Shown here: in pieces, positions 24,863 through 37,375 of the stretch
How positions within the stretch are numbered: position 1 is the stretch's first letter
Layout of the letters: each line of letters starts with the position of its first letter
DNA from: Erigeron canadensis
Taxonomy: Eukaryota > Streptophyta > Magnoliopsida > Asterales > Asteraceae
Direction of reading: 5' to 3'
Length of the DNA stretch: 64,000 bases
Assembly: GCF_010389155.1 (NCBI RefSeq)
Contig: NC_057767.1
Location: 26,299,723-26,363,722, forward strand
The notes under the pieces: model-generated
Database searches by the model: none
The model's input: only the letters and a program-made list of their open reading frames with translations
Told to the model about the DNA's origin: nothing
Position numbers and translations under genes: made by a program

Positions 24863-25999
24863 CTACTTGCGGAACCAATACACACCACTTTTCTCCGTAA
24901 CTTCATCTGGTTCGACGTAAATGCAGTTCATTGATTCTCTCCAGAAAGCCTTTAATATCGCGGTATCATCATATTTGTAATAGTCACCTAGAACGGGTTT
25001 GATAGCCTTGGTTGCCTCCACAAGATGATAATGAGGGATTTTTGAAAACAAATGATGCACCACATGCCCACAAGGGTTGTCATGATAAACATTGTTTAAA
25101 ATCCGGCCGAAATCTCTATCAACCGTTGATAAAGCCCCTCTTAGCCAATCCCACTCCTTCGAGTCGTAGTGAGCCAGTGCTGGATGAAAATGGTTCATCA
25201 TAGTGATGAGTGCGAATTGCGCGTTCATTATCATCCAAGGTATACCATAAATGCAAAAAAACCATGATGTGCCATTGGCCGTGACAACTTTGTAAAATGC
25301 GTAGCAAGTTATAACTAATCCGGCATCAGTTAGCCAAACTAATTTGCGTTCGCTATCATTAAACATAGGACTTTTAGGGTAAAAATGACTTGCAAAAGTA
25401 TTGTATTTTCTTCCATTAAGATTGAAGGTATAGTACAACGGGACGCCAATAAGTAACCTAAGGCACATCAAGAAAAAGTTCCCTACAGGATTGTTGAGAA
25501 CTTCTGAAAAAAGGGCATCCGATTTCCTTTTTGGGACCCATACCAAATCATACTCTATTGAACCGGTGTGTGCGTGGTGGCTACGATGACTATATTTGAA
25601 GGAGAAGTATGGACTAAGAAGAAATGAATGGAGAAAAAAACCAAGTGTGTTATTAAGCCAATTGTACTCACTAAAACTATCATGACCCAAATCGTGACCA
25701 ATGGTCCATAGCCCGATATAAACACAACTTTGGCAGAACCAATAAATTGGCCACGCTAAGTAATTTAGGGGTTTAGGAAGAATAGGAATGTAGTTTGATG
25801 CGATTTGGTATAGCGTGAAGCAAGAGAACAAGTCACGAAAAAGGAAGTAGAGAGAACGTGTGAGATTGCGTTCGTGACAATGAAGTGGTATCACTTTCTT
25901 GAGATCGCTAATCTCGAATGGAGGTTTTGTCACCGGAACGCGTTTGAGGACATCTTTGGCCTCAATTGTATCGTTCATCCGGTGATCACCCGCTCCCAT
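24863..25999 (-). CDS. FAD2-like fatty acid desaturase, copy 3 (378 aa)
   Basis: Intact single-exon FAD2-family membrane desaturase, the most altered of the three. Box 1 is HDLGHD (102-107), with Asp at the sixth position; box 2 is HRSHH (138-142), with Ser replacing the usual second Arg; box 3 is HVVHH (312-316), preceded by PCG. All histidines of the HxxHH boxes and the first and fifth positions of box 1 are kept, so a di-iron centre is still plausible. It starts MGAGDH and ends GVYWFRK. The frame is open with no stop or frameshift, which argues for retained function despite the changes. Family knowledge allows desaturase, acetylenase, conjugase, epoxygenase or hydroxylase activity; I cannot choose. 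Copy 2 is its nearest relative in the window. Confidence 0.94.
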   Translation of the reverse strand: MGAGDHRMNDTIEAKDVLKRVPVTKPPFEISDLKKVIPLHCHERNLTRSLYFLFRDLFSCFTLYQIASNYIPILPKPLNYLAWPIYWFCQSCVYIGLWTIGHDLGHDSFSEYNWLNNTLGFFLHSFLLSPYFSFKYSHRSHHAHTGSIEYDLVWVPKRKSDALFSEVLNNPVGNFFLMCLRLLIGVPLYYTFNLNGRKYNTFASHFYPKSPMFNDSERKLVWLTDAGLVITCYAFYKVVTANGTSWFFCIYGIPWMIMNAQFALITMMNHFHPALAHYDSKEWDWLRGALSTVDRDFGRILNNVYHDNPCGHVVHHLFSKIPHYHLVEATKAIKPVLGDYYKYDDTAILKAFWRESMNCIYVEPDEVTEKSGVYWFRK

Positions 26000-26070
26000 G
26001 ATTGGTGATCCTATTTACTTATGAAATATATATCAACTTAATTAATTAAGCTTAACAAAACACTAAAAAC

Positions 26071-26077
26071 ATATATA
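26071..26077 (-). promoter_or_regulatory. Possible TATA box of desaturase copy 3
   Basis: A TATATAT motif about 72 bases upstream of the start codon. Weak evidence because of the local AT content. Confidence 0.25.
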
Positions 26078-26079
26078 CA

Positions 26080-28154
26080 TGTATGTATTTGAGCTTTGTT
26101 AGTAGCTAGTTTAATTGTATTGAAATAGGCATGCAAGCTGCCTCCTTTAAATACTAAATATCAGAACTTCTTAATTGTGTCTTAATGGATCTTTTTTTTT
26201 TGCATCGACTTCGTCAAAGAGCTTTCTTGCTCATATATTCAGAAACGTTAACGGTATAATCCATAATTCATGATTTTGTTTTAAATCTTATATTTTAGCA
26301 TTAGCAATTTGGGGTTTAAAAAGTTATAATGGTTTACAAATAATGTTAGGGATTACCGTTAAAAGTTAGGCTCTATGTTTTAGTATTTAGGATTTGTTTT
26401 TGTATGTTTTGATGTTTTTTAAGTATTAATGGGTTTTAGACCTTTAGTTTATGGAGTTTAGTGTTTAAGTTTTTGTGTATATAACTTACAATAAAAACTT
26501 TAATGGAATTGAAGAAGTGTTAATCAAAAGCTATACGGATAAAGAAGAATTCCCAACAACATGAGACAAATGATGAAGGCTACAAAAAACCAAACAAAAA
26601 TAAATGTTAAAGTTCTACTTATCAACAATTAGGGATATCCTAGTAGTAAAAAGGAAGGGGTTTTTCACTTTTTGGTTTCTTTTCAGGGGTTATGGGTTCA
26701 AATCTTGCTATATGCAAATGTGGTAAGGGGTCTTAGCAATATTATATCATTTTCACATTGGAGAGCAAACCCTTTAGGGCATTGTCAAGATTCGAACCCG
26801 GCATGGACGCATCAAAAGGTGTTAGCCATTTATCTGCTCTGCATTTAAAAAAAAAATAGCCATCAAAAGGTGTTAGAAAAAGAATACAAATTTGTTCCTT
26901 GGGTTTGATCGCAAATTTCAGGTTTCATCCATAACTTCACAAAATTATAAATTTCATCCTTGACTTTCATGCTCCGCCATCACTTTTGGTCCAAACCAAT
27001 TACGACGGTTAAAAATGAATTACAAATTTCGTCCCTATGTTTTGAGTTTTGAGGGGACGTCGAATCTGGTGGTGGTGAAGCCGGGTATTGGTTGTAGTGA
27101 CGGATCTTTATTCGGAGTTTTGAGGGGATATCACAACTCTCATAAACAAACAACATACATTTTGTCGATCACATGCTTTCCTGTAATCACCTATATATTC
27201 TATTACATAAAATTAACCACACTTCCCTGGTTGTCTAGTACTCGTGTTAGAATTCTCATCCATCTCATTTTGAAGTCGTGCATCATGCCCGTGTGTGTGA
27301 CCACTATTGATGAATCGCCTTAAATCATCTAATTTGCCTCTCGAGTATTGAACGTCTCTAAGGGGAGTAAGTGTTCAATTATCTTGATTTTTTCACATCG
27401 TTGTGTTGTATCTTTTACTCGGCAAACCTCTGCCTCAAACTCTCTTTGTTCGCAAACAACAATGAGAACAATTAAATCTGATTTTGCCATCTTCCACATG
27501 TTCATCTTTTTATACCAAAAGTCACCGTGTACACGTACTCCCCTTTCTTTCGTAGTTCATACCTAATCGTGTACACCCTTGGGTATATCATATACTACCA
27601 CTGTTTGGAATGTTGAATCTCTTTCTCGGATTTGATTTATGATGCTGCCACATTTTTCATGCTAATAATGGTGAAGTCGGTTTAAAAAAATGTTATTTTT
27701 TGATGAATTCTAACATTATGATTGTGTACGTAAGTCGCAATTATCTGTGATTAATGTAAACCTATATGACTTTTTGCTAAACCTTAAAGTCTTAAACCTA
27801 TTTTAAAAAGCACGATCTATTCTAAAACAGCAAAAATATCGCATCTTATAGACTTCAAAATACTGAATCCATTAGACTTCATCTATCTTTGTTAAGTCTT
27901 TACATATAACATAAGAATATAGTTTGAAGCAAGATGTGCCTCGATCGATGATTGCTCAAAAGTATTCTGTGTAATAAGGTAACAACACTAACAATCATAG
28001 TAGATTCAAAAATGGAAATTTTCAAAACTTCATATCGTCAACTCTGAAGCACATATTCAGATAGGAATTACAAGTTGGTATACAGAGTTTAATGGGGAAA
28101 GGGGATCAGATTCTGTTGTGAATTGATCCACAAATAACACTGTCCAATTTATTT
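26080..28154. other. Intergenic, no gene seen
   Basis: Contains tRNA-like B-box traces near 26692 (plus) and 26790 (minus) that may be SINE remnants, and GTCCAAACC/TTCATCC-type repeat sequence near 26890-27060. ORFs at 27015-27566 show no conserved feature. Confidence 0.4.
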
Positions 28155-31100
28155 TCAGACTGGTGTAGAATTTGAGAAAAGTTGCATCAAATTATCCAAT
28201 GTTTCGGGAAAGAACTTTCTTGCAAATAAGAAGCAAGGCCGTCTCATTCCATTCCAGATGCACGGCGTTGTCAACACGGTCTTCTGCAAAAGTGAACAAA
28301 TGTGATGAATAATGTTTCATTAAAGATGGTGGTTTTAGTGTGTTGTCTTTTGAGACGCGGCGGTATTCTAAATAATACATGAATATCTCATAGTTTTTAT
28401 AAAAATACCGTTCAAGAAGCAGTACTTAAGATATCCTGATTTATATTTCAGTACCATCAGTATAGTAGATTGAAAAGTTTCTTTGACCCAATAAACAAAA
28501 TTTTCCCTTTTCTGGAATGAATTACAATGAGGAACAAGAGGGTGATTAAAGTCTTACCTTTTCATCACTTGTGAAATGCAGGCAAGTATCAAAACTCTGC
28601 AATACAAATATACAATATTGTGTTAATTGGTTACTCATGAGAACCCCAAAAGTTAGCATAATGGCAAAGGCAGAGTGTGCAATGTGCATTATCAAGCACT
28701 GCATGTTTCGCATTGAGCCACAACACTTTTATGCCCAAAATATCTGAGCTCTTGTTAATAAAAAAAAACATATAATTTTAGTAATAGTTTTGTCAATAAA
28801 ATGATGTGGATGATGTCTACATAGGCAACTCAAGTAATTAAAATGTTATATTACAGCCACCCAAATAACAAGCGGCATCAGAGGCCACCGAAGTAGAAAT
28901 TTGGTTTCGTTAAGCCCGAATCGAGCTGAAAAACTTGGTGGAAAAATGTAAAATGACAAAAGCCCGTAAGTTCAGATGTTAGCCACATCTAGAGCTGTAA
29001 AATGATAATTAGGCTCCTAGAACCACTCAATTATATTTTTACAATCCACCTATAATTGATTCATTAAGGTAGTTTCAAAGAAATTTTGTTATTACAACTT
29101 AAGAAGTGACAAAACCTTAAAGTTCATTTTATAATACTTCCACAAGTAGTTTTGGTCAAACTGGCATAATTGAAACATAATTGCTATTTCAGTGTCATAT
29201 GTGGAGGACCCTAGTCTATCCTTTTGAGTACTCGAGTGGCCTATGCATGCACTATCCCTACAATGATCTAAAGCGGTACCATGCATTAAAAATACACTAA
29301 GGGTTTTTAAGCTAGCTTTTTTCTATTATATCTGCAAGACCCATCAACCCATTACAGATTGAACATAGTCCAAGTCAACCCATTCATAAGTAAACGGCTT
29401 AAATTTTCAACTTTACTGTCTCATTGCACTTTAAAACTAGTGTTTATGCCTCCAAACAATGAGCTCATGGTCACAAATGAGTAATGTCACTAGCATGTAA
29501 GATAACAAATTAGGTATATCGTACCGTAATGTTTCTAAGAAGCTTCGAAGTAATATCTTGAGGTTTATATGACCTAGGATGCCACTTCCTTTCAGACCAA
29601 TCTACATATGTTACAGACCAGTTTGCAATTCCACCAGGATCAACCATCTAAAAAAAGAATGGAACAGCATGTCAGAAACTAGAAAGAACAATAAAGTGCC
29701 AAAACCGAGTAAAAAAAGGATTATAAGTACTTGCCTTAAAAAGTGTGGGGAAATAATGTTCATCAGCATAGCAATTACGTCCCTCAAAAGCTGGCTGTTG
29801 ATTTCAAAACCAAAACTCAGTTTAAAAAGTACTCTGTAGTCATTAAATCATAACTATTAAAATTATTATTTCAACTTTTCAAGTGTAATAATAGACCTGC
29901 TAACAAGGTTTTTATAATTCATACAAATTGGGACAACATTCAACCCATTTGGATGATTGGATGAAATATTGCATTTTTTGAACTGGGGGAGTAAGTAGAT
30001 AATGACTGAAGAAAGCCAATATCCAACAAAAGAGTGCTTATCGTGAATGGTGTATGCATTATATGTACATACATATATACAGATATACATAGGCCGTGGG
30101 TAATTACATTATGGATTGCCTTGCAATAAATTGAAGTCTGCAAGATGGAAACTTGCACGGGGAAGAATAAGTGAGCGTCCACAACCACTACAGATTAACT
30201 TCTTTACTTTATAACTTAGTAGTCTAGCTGTTCATAAAACAGGAATGTCTCGGAATGTACTTACTCTGCAGAAAAGCCGAAATTTCCTGTAGTAAAGGCT
30301 ATCGGCCATAATTAATAAAGCATGTCGCCGAGTCATTGTGAACCACTGCAGACGTACATGAGAAAGGCATTATAACTTTTGTCAAATAGTTCATGCATTA
30401 CAGCAAGATATCTACATAAAGCATCCACGATAGATTACAAAAAATATAAAAAAACAGAGTCCCACTTTTTGACAAGTGATTTTAGTCTAATTTTTGAGTA
30501 AAGTAACAACATTTTAACTAAAGTGAAACAAAAAAAAAATAACTTCTGCCTGGACCAGCCCTAAATAATACTGTCTTCTCCCCTAGGCCCTACCGACATC
30601 AATTATTTGCTATAATTGGTAGCATGCGTACCATATATACTCGGTACTGGTGAGTGACAGTATGGTTCGGGTATAGATTGTTGATAGCACATTTTCATAC
30701 TAAGTTTTGCACAGCTCTATTTGTATAGGAAAAATATTGCAATTCTGAAAACAAGATATTAGACTTGTAACCTCCGTTATAGGATTTAAAAAAATTATCT
30801 TTGTGATGGAATTATGTTAAATTCATTTAGCCATTGTGGTGTCCGCGTATAAAAGTATAAATGTTGAAAGCAAACTTATAAGTGTTGGTATGATAATTAA
30901 GGTAATGAAATTACAATAAACTATGTAGCTTAGAAGTTAGAATATGTAAAAGTTGGTAATGATTTTGGTGTGAAAATTGGGTGACTATATTGAAGATGAA
31001 TCAAAGTTAGTGTAAGCATATTCTTCATAGATGCCTTTTTTGAACCAATTTGGTGTTTGATGCATACATTAGGGATGTCCAAAGTAGGAGATGCGAGATG

Positions 31101-34100
31101 AAAATGTAGCTTAACAATTTAAGAGAGTATGCAGAAGAGCAGAAACGAGAAGTATAATCTGTTATTTATCATTATAGGTCATCCAAAAAATGTTAAGTAG
31201 AACTGTAGAATTAAAGTGTTCACCAGATTTTATATAACTTAGATACGAAATATGAACTTGCATTAACTTTTAACTGCAGAATTGTGTGTGTAGACGTGCA
31301 TCAGATATGCAGTAGCAGTGCTTGAGTGTAATGAAACAAACAACAAATTTAGAAACTATAATTCAGAGTTTATGAGGAGGAACTTCTTTAAGATTCACTA
31401 TCTTCTCTTTTCTCTAAAGCTGTCACCATATTCATTCATATATATCTTATGTTATTACTTTAAGTAACTAGAAAGATAATCATCTAACTGATGGCCGTAA
31501 ACCCAAAAGACATAAGAAATAAAGTGATCATGCTTGATAAATACCTGTGAGCCTTTACGAAAATCCTTAAATTCAATTTCAGGCAACATATGTTCTGAAT
31601 ATCTCCCACCTGCTCCATGTGGACCTGGATCATCATAGCTAAATAGAGCAGGAAGAGAAATTTGTTGAAAAAGTTTTGCACAAAAACAAAAAAAAAAGGT
31701 TAAAATATGCATGTCATGTCTTTCAGAAAGTATTATAGTCTTACCTGTCGATGAAGCTGATATTCGTGAAGATTAGGTAGTTATACACATAATCAAAGTG
31801 ATGCAATGGTACACAGCTGCAAGATAACTTAAATAATTAATAATACAAATTTACTTATTTTCTGCACACGTAGTGCATCTCACTTGATTTGGCAAATTAA
31901 GCAGGTTGGACAATGGCTCAAATAGACTTCAGGTTAAAATGGGTCCTGTTTTAATAAGGGTTGAGTTAGTTTGACCAGCAAACACTTTTTTAGCCAATTC
32001 TACAAATGAATAATGTGTTAAAGTTGCTTAGATAAACGATAATATATGATAAGAATAATAAAACTGGGAGGTTGTATGGATGAGAAGTATACTTTGAAAA
32101 ACTTTCAACTAACTGGAAACATTTAACCCACATGTACCATTTAAGAATTAAGATAATACACAACCTAAAGTGAAATAGATCCAAGTCAGTATTTACCTAT
32201 CAGATAGCAAAACAAAATGTTGATTGTTTTCGTCTTGAAGTGCATTCATCAATAGTCTCTTCTCAGCATCAACCATGGATATTTTCCCCCAATCAACCTG
32301 CATATTGCATCATGAGATCAACAAAGAAAAACTCAGTATCACAATTCTCTGAGCTCTTGTATACAGGTAAAAAAAAACTTATCTCCACCTACACATTAAC
32401 AAGCCATAAAAAGGCAGGTAAAACCTAAAGAAAAACCAAAAAATTCCTTATGAATTTATTTGAGCTATGGCTGGTCATCTATACTTCAACATTTCATTGT
32501 ATGTAAAACTGTAATTGCAGTCCACCTTATATCATGAATAGTTGATATAACTAACGAGTTATTATGTGATTTAATGACACTAGACCAACGTTACAGTATT
32601 ATAAAAAAAGGACTACAAATTATAGATATATAGTTGTAAGGAACAGATACCTTTTCACTTCGTATATTGCGGCCAATGAAGTGCGGACTAACATGGCCCA
32701 GTTGCTCTCTTGACGCATGCACATAAACAGTGAATCTACCATCATGGCCCTGCAATTGATTTATTAAAAATGTTAGTCATGCATATATTTATTCCAAGTA
32801 AATGTATATAACTCATGCAAAATCAACTTCAGGCAATGTTTCAGTGTGCTTACTGTTCTTTTTCTTTTTCAATAGGAAAATATACACTATCAACCCAAAT
32901 ACACATATTTGTCCCATCTTGGACTACAACCCACAACCTCTTGGTTATTAGGTCTTCAGTTTGCAAGTTAATGGAAAAAGTTGTGCATGGAACACTATGA
33001 TAACCAACAAAAAACTTTACTTAAATCATATAAATAAATCTGAACCGTTAGATTACAATTACATATGAGGATATATATATATATATATATAGGAGAACAA
33101 CTAGGGTTAATTCCTTGGTGAACAAGTTAGCCTAAACAGACCTACTAATCATCCGATAGACAAGCCCATGTAGCTCGGACTTCAAACCCAACAATCCAAT
33201 GCAAATGAAGATTATAGTAGAGCTATAATAAAAGAAATCCAACAAAGGGAAAATGAGAGATTGCAATTTCAACCCATTTTGGTCTGAACGGCAATCTCTA
33301 ATACATAGAAAATCTAAATATATATATATATATGGGAAAATGATCCTTATTGCAGACTTTACCTAAGCTTAGGTACTGCCACTTTAAAAAAAATTACAAA
33401 TTAAAATCTTTGAATATGATAAACATACATATCCCCCCCTGAATTTTACATAACCTCCCCTTAATTTTACATATCCCCCCTTGCTTTACCTAAGATAGGT
33501 ACTGCATGCTTTACCTAACCTTTCCCATATATATATATATATCCAAAAAAATGGGTCAATGGGTGAAATGGGTCAAAAGTCATTCAAAGTGCATCTTTAA
33601 TACATAAAGACACCTTGATCATTTTATTCATACATTAATTATCATTATATAACATAACTTCTTTGATCATTAATTAAACATACTACCAGTAAAAATGTTG
33701 AACCAAAAGCATTTAGGGCCAACCCGCCCGGGTTTGACAGACAAAATATATACACTTTCTAACCCGTTGCCCAAAATGCCCATTTTGCCACATATAAAAA
33801 TGTTATAAACTGGAACTCACTTGAAAGAACTTGTCCCAGAGCATTTCAAAAGGCAATGGACCAGGAGTCAAGAACATGAAAGCAACTTTCGGATTTCTTG
33901 AGATAACAGAAGGTGACTTCAAAATTTCCCTGGTAACCACCTGGGCTGCAGTCTCTTCATCGGTTAATTCTCTGGAAGGAACTGTTGGAGTGTTTTCGTA
34001 CTCAGAACAGCTACTGGACAAAAAGATATAACATGCCGCAGAGTTCCTAGGTGCATATATATAGACTCCAATAAAGAAAATACTGACTAAGCACAATAAT

Positions 34101-34201
34101 ATAATGACCCAATTTGGCCCTTTGAACTGTGGTCGTTGTCGAGTACCAGGCATCATTAAAAAGTCTTTTATGCCCACACGCCACGATCTAGTCGTCTTCA
34201 T
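28155..34201 (-). CDS. GT14 core-2/I-branching-type glycosyltransferase-like membrane protein (392 aa, 10 exons)
   Basis: Exons, transcription order: 34201-33821, 32749-32651, 32297-32197, 31816-31745, 31638-31545, 30345-30265, 29794-29735, 29647-29525, 28596-28558, 28283-28155. Joined they give 1179 bases in one open frame ending TGA. The protein is a type II membrane protein with one signal-anchor at residues 31-49, as in Golgi enzymes, followed by the plant DUF266/GT14 domain: motifs VAFMFLTPGPLPFE, GRFTVYVHAS, ISMVDAEKRLL, HFVLLSDSCVPLH, DDPGPHG, RNCYADEHY, DPGGIANWSVTYVDWSE and RPCFLFARKF. Length and layout fit the Arabidopsis family of about 390 aa. Family members are presumed Golgi glycosyltransferases of cell-wall or glycoprotein glycans; the substrate is not known here. 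All introns are GT-AG except 29734-29648, which is GC-AG (donor AAG then GCAAGT). Intron 1 holds a MITE. A 7-codon upstream ORF overlaps the start codon. Confidence 0.93.
33334..33526 (+). repeat. AT-flanked MITE inside intron 1 of the GT14 gene
   Basis: An element of about 190 bases flanked on both sides by TA microsatellite. It starts GGGAAAATGATCC and ends ACCTTTCCC, so the ends are inverted (GGGAAA), and it contains inverted GGTAAAGC/GACTTTACC blocks. A related copy is at 1429-1600. Confidence 0.6.
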
Positions 34202-34221
34202 ATAACACGAAGTGACAACAT
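34198..34221 (-). promoter_or_regulatory. Upstream ORF overlapping the GT14 start codon (ATGA)
   Basis: A 7-codon ORF (MLSLRVI, then TGA) starts at 34221. Its stop codon TGA overlaps the main ATG as ATGA. Another short ORF (MVLYCKV) lies a little further upstream. This layout suits termination-reinitiation control, but use in vivo is inference. Confidence 0.5.
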
Positions 34222-34318
34222 ACAATATCTGATTTTATCTAGACCTTGCAATACAAAACCATTAAACCTAAAAGGTATTTTTGTTCAGATTACAGATTAC
34301 TAGCTTCTTCTCCTAGCC

Positions 34319-34653
34319 TGCACCTGAAGACATGATACAAAGAATCAAACTACTGAAACATGATCTTGACATTGTGCAATCACATAGCATTACCTAACAC
34401 CAAATAGAATAAAAGGATACGTTAAGAAATTTATAAGAAGTTGATTAACTTGATATGCAATTAATGTTAGAACCAAACAAGTTAATGAGTTATTGATCTT
34501 CAGAACTTTCCAGTACATATTGACAATCGATATGCAACTCGTAAAAGTTTTGAATACAATATTTACCTTGGTTTGGAAGGCATACACCTTTCTTGTAGAC
34601 CCAGTGATACCTTTGCACCAACAGGCACCTCACCAAACACTATCAGAACATCT
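34319..34653 (-). other. Putative 5' UTR exon and leader intron of the GT14 gene
   Basis: On the minus strand a polypyrimidine-rich stretch ends in GCAG at about 34654. It is followed by an 88-base exon-like segment to about 34566, a GTAAAT donor, and then an acceptor (GTGCAG) near 34319 leading into the coding exon. A leader intron is common in this family. The exon contains ATG TTC TGA, a minimal upstream ORF. Inferred from splice-like signals only. Confidence 0.4.
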
Positions 34654-36149
34654 GCGGTAGCACATGTTTTACATGTTAGCTCATATCTTCTTATATAGTC
34701 AAACTAAACTAAAAAGAGCTTTATGATATTTGAGGATGATGCTGCACCAAGGCCACAAAACTATGCTACTAGATATTCTTTTCGAAATAAAATTCCCCTT
34801 TTTGGCTTTCTGTGCCTATACTACCATTTTTCCAAACAAATGTAACAAATGGGACTTGTGTGATTACATATGTGTACAAAGATATCATATCGCAAATGAT
34901 TTTTTTTCCACGATACGTTTTCATTAGTCTTGTGTTTTAGTCACCGTACTAACTAAATGTACATCTGAGTCGTCAAAATAAGGTTTTGCGTACAATTTGG
35001 GTCAATTTGTAATCCTGAACTCAGCACACTTATATAAAAATAAACCCTAATCAAACATATTTATATTTATACACATGTCCATTTTTGACAGCCGGTTTTT
35101 TTATACATACCAACATACTCTTTCAGTTGTTCTGTTTCAAGTCTTGTTTGTAGATCTCTTAAGTCTTGACAAGACAGTTTTGTAACCATTTAGATCACAT
35201 CATAATAAGTAAACTAATAAATTTTAACATAAAATTCAACCTTAAATACAAATCAAAACAGATTTACATATTTACAAAAAAAAAAAAAAAAAATCATTTT
35301 TGACTACGCAATACCATCTTTAATGACCTACATGTACCAAAAAGAAAAGTACAATAACTAACTAAGTTAGTATCTAATACATTAAAAAACCTCCCTTTCT
35401 CACCTAAACAATCACATTCCAAAAATATGTATAAAACTGTATCTATAGATTAAAAATATACATAAATACAGTCAATTTGTTACTCTATTTTGAGAAAGAT
35501 TTACACCCACATGACTTAACTAATTCGCACATACCAAAACATAGTACTACATGAATTATTATCATAATATTACAACGATACTCAATCCCTGTCATAACTG
35601 AGGTACACATATAGACGGTCTTACCCCTACCCGATAATTCTACAATTACCAAAAAAAAAAAATAATCTTTAAATCATAAGATCTATAAATAAAAACACAA
35701 AGGTCAACATTTCACTAAAATTCAAAAAGTCCCATCTGATCTATATATATATACATATGTATATAAATTATTATACAAATTCAAGAGAATAATGATAATT
35801 ATGAAGTGGGAAAGAACATACATTTGGAATTAGTGACATAAAAAAGACGGCGGTTATGAAGATGGTGGTCAACGGCAGGACAGTTGACTATTCAAGTGAA
35901 GAACAAGTGATCTGTGTGTGTGTTTGTGTGTGTGTGTTTAAGGCGTGGGATTCTAGGACAAATAGAAGAGTTAGACGTCAGCCTTTTTATGTTAAAGAGG
36001 ATGACGAATATGCTTATGTCTCGGATTGGATGGATTTTACCAACTTTTTTGTAAATAGTAGTGTAACTTGTATTTAATTTTTTTTTTTTAACTACTCATT
36101 AGTTTTTTTTTTACTTAACCCTTCCAACCGCCCGAGTCACTTCTTAGGG

Positions 36150-36773
36150 TAGGGTTGTCAATTTCGACCCAACCCAAAACCCAACCTGAAAAAAATCAGA
36201 TTAGGTTTGAGTATTTTCGACTCATCAACCCGTCAACCCACCAACCTGATTTTTTCTGGGTTGGGTCCGGGTTGGGTTGTTGGGTTGTCAGGTCGACCCG
36301 TCGACCCAATATCTTTAAAATAATTGAATTATATATAATAGTTCATACTCCACATTACACTAATTCATACGTCCTATTCTCATTTTTAATATTTCTAACC
36401 TAAAGTAACTTCAAATATGAAATAAAAGGAGGATTCAAAATTCTGTAAGATGATAAGTGATGTAGGATGAGGCGGTAAGTTTGTTAACTTTTTGCCAAGT
36501 ATTAACAATACCCTCATATTTCTTTCTTTTTTGGACCCTTCGTTTTCGGTTTACACCATCAATGATAAAGCTTTATATTGGTTGATTTATTCCATTTTAT
36601 ATTTATATATATTTGCTTCTCGGGTCACATGGTTGGGTCATGGGTTGACGGGTTGTGGGTCAGGGTTGAAATTTCTGATCTAAAACTTTTAGTGGGTTGG
36701 GTTAGGGTCGGAGTTTTGCAACCCACCAACCCGTCAACCCGAACCTACCAACTCGAACCCATTGACAGCCCTA
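36150..36773 (+). mobile_element. Non-autonomous hAT-type element inserted in a Harbinger-like end
   Basis: The inverted ends are TAGGGTTGTCAAT and, reversed, TAGGGCTGTCAAT; the perfect target duplication TCTTAGGG lies at 36142-36149 and 36774-36781. CAACCCGTCAACCC-type subterminal repeats. The duplicated bases include the first bases of the Harbinger-like element that begins at 36779. Confidence 0.88.
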
Positions 36774-37375
36774 TCTTAGGGGGTGTTTGGTTGAAAGAAT
36801 TCCATGGAATTGATAGGAATTAGAATTTAAATTCCATTCATTTTCTATGTTTGGTTGGATAATGGATGGAATAGGAATTTAACACATTCCACCAAATTCC
36901 ATTAAACATATGAATTCATAATTCTTTCACTTATGAGATAAAATCTTTAACATTCCAAGGAATTCACTATATTTCACCAAATACCCTTTTAAACAAAATA
37001 AAAACCATATCTTCCATCTCCACTCTTTCTTCTCCATCTTACTTCTTTTGTAGCTCCATTATTCCTGACTTCGATGTTCTTGACTTCTCCACCTGGATCT
37101 AATTTTTTTTGGCATCTCCAATGTTTAATGGGTAAAGGATGTTTTGTTGGTCTAGCTGATTGCGATTTGGATTTTGGATGTATCATATGCTTTTTGTAAA
37201 CATGTTTTTAGTATAATGTGTTAGTATTCAATCCATTGATAATCTAGTTTGATTGTGGTTTTCTGTGATGTCGATTTCTTATGCTTTGATAGTTATTTTG
37301 GTAGGGTATATTGTATGTTTGCTTTTGCAGGTTTAATAAAAGTAGGCCATTGTTATCATTTTATGTTAAATATTA

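Noticed and set aside
26640..26850. Possible SINEs with B-box-like sequences on both strands
   Set aside because: No convincing A box at the right spacing and no target duplication.
27015..27566. Two adjacent plus-strand ORFs
   Set aside because: No recognisable domain, and the first overlaps repeat-like sequence.
35856..36077. 73-codon ORF upstream of the GT14 gene
   Set aside because: Contains a GT microsatellite read as VCVCVC and shows no family motif. It lies in the likely promoter region.
36155..36823. Small ORFs in a CAACCC-rich region
   Set aside because: They are the subterminal repeats of the hAT-type element at 36150-36773.
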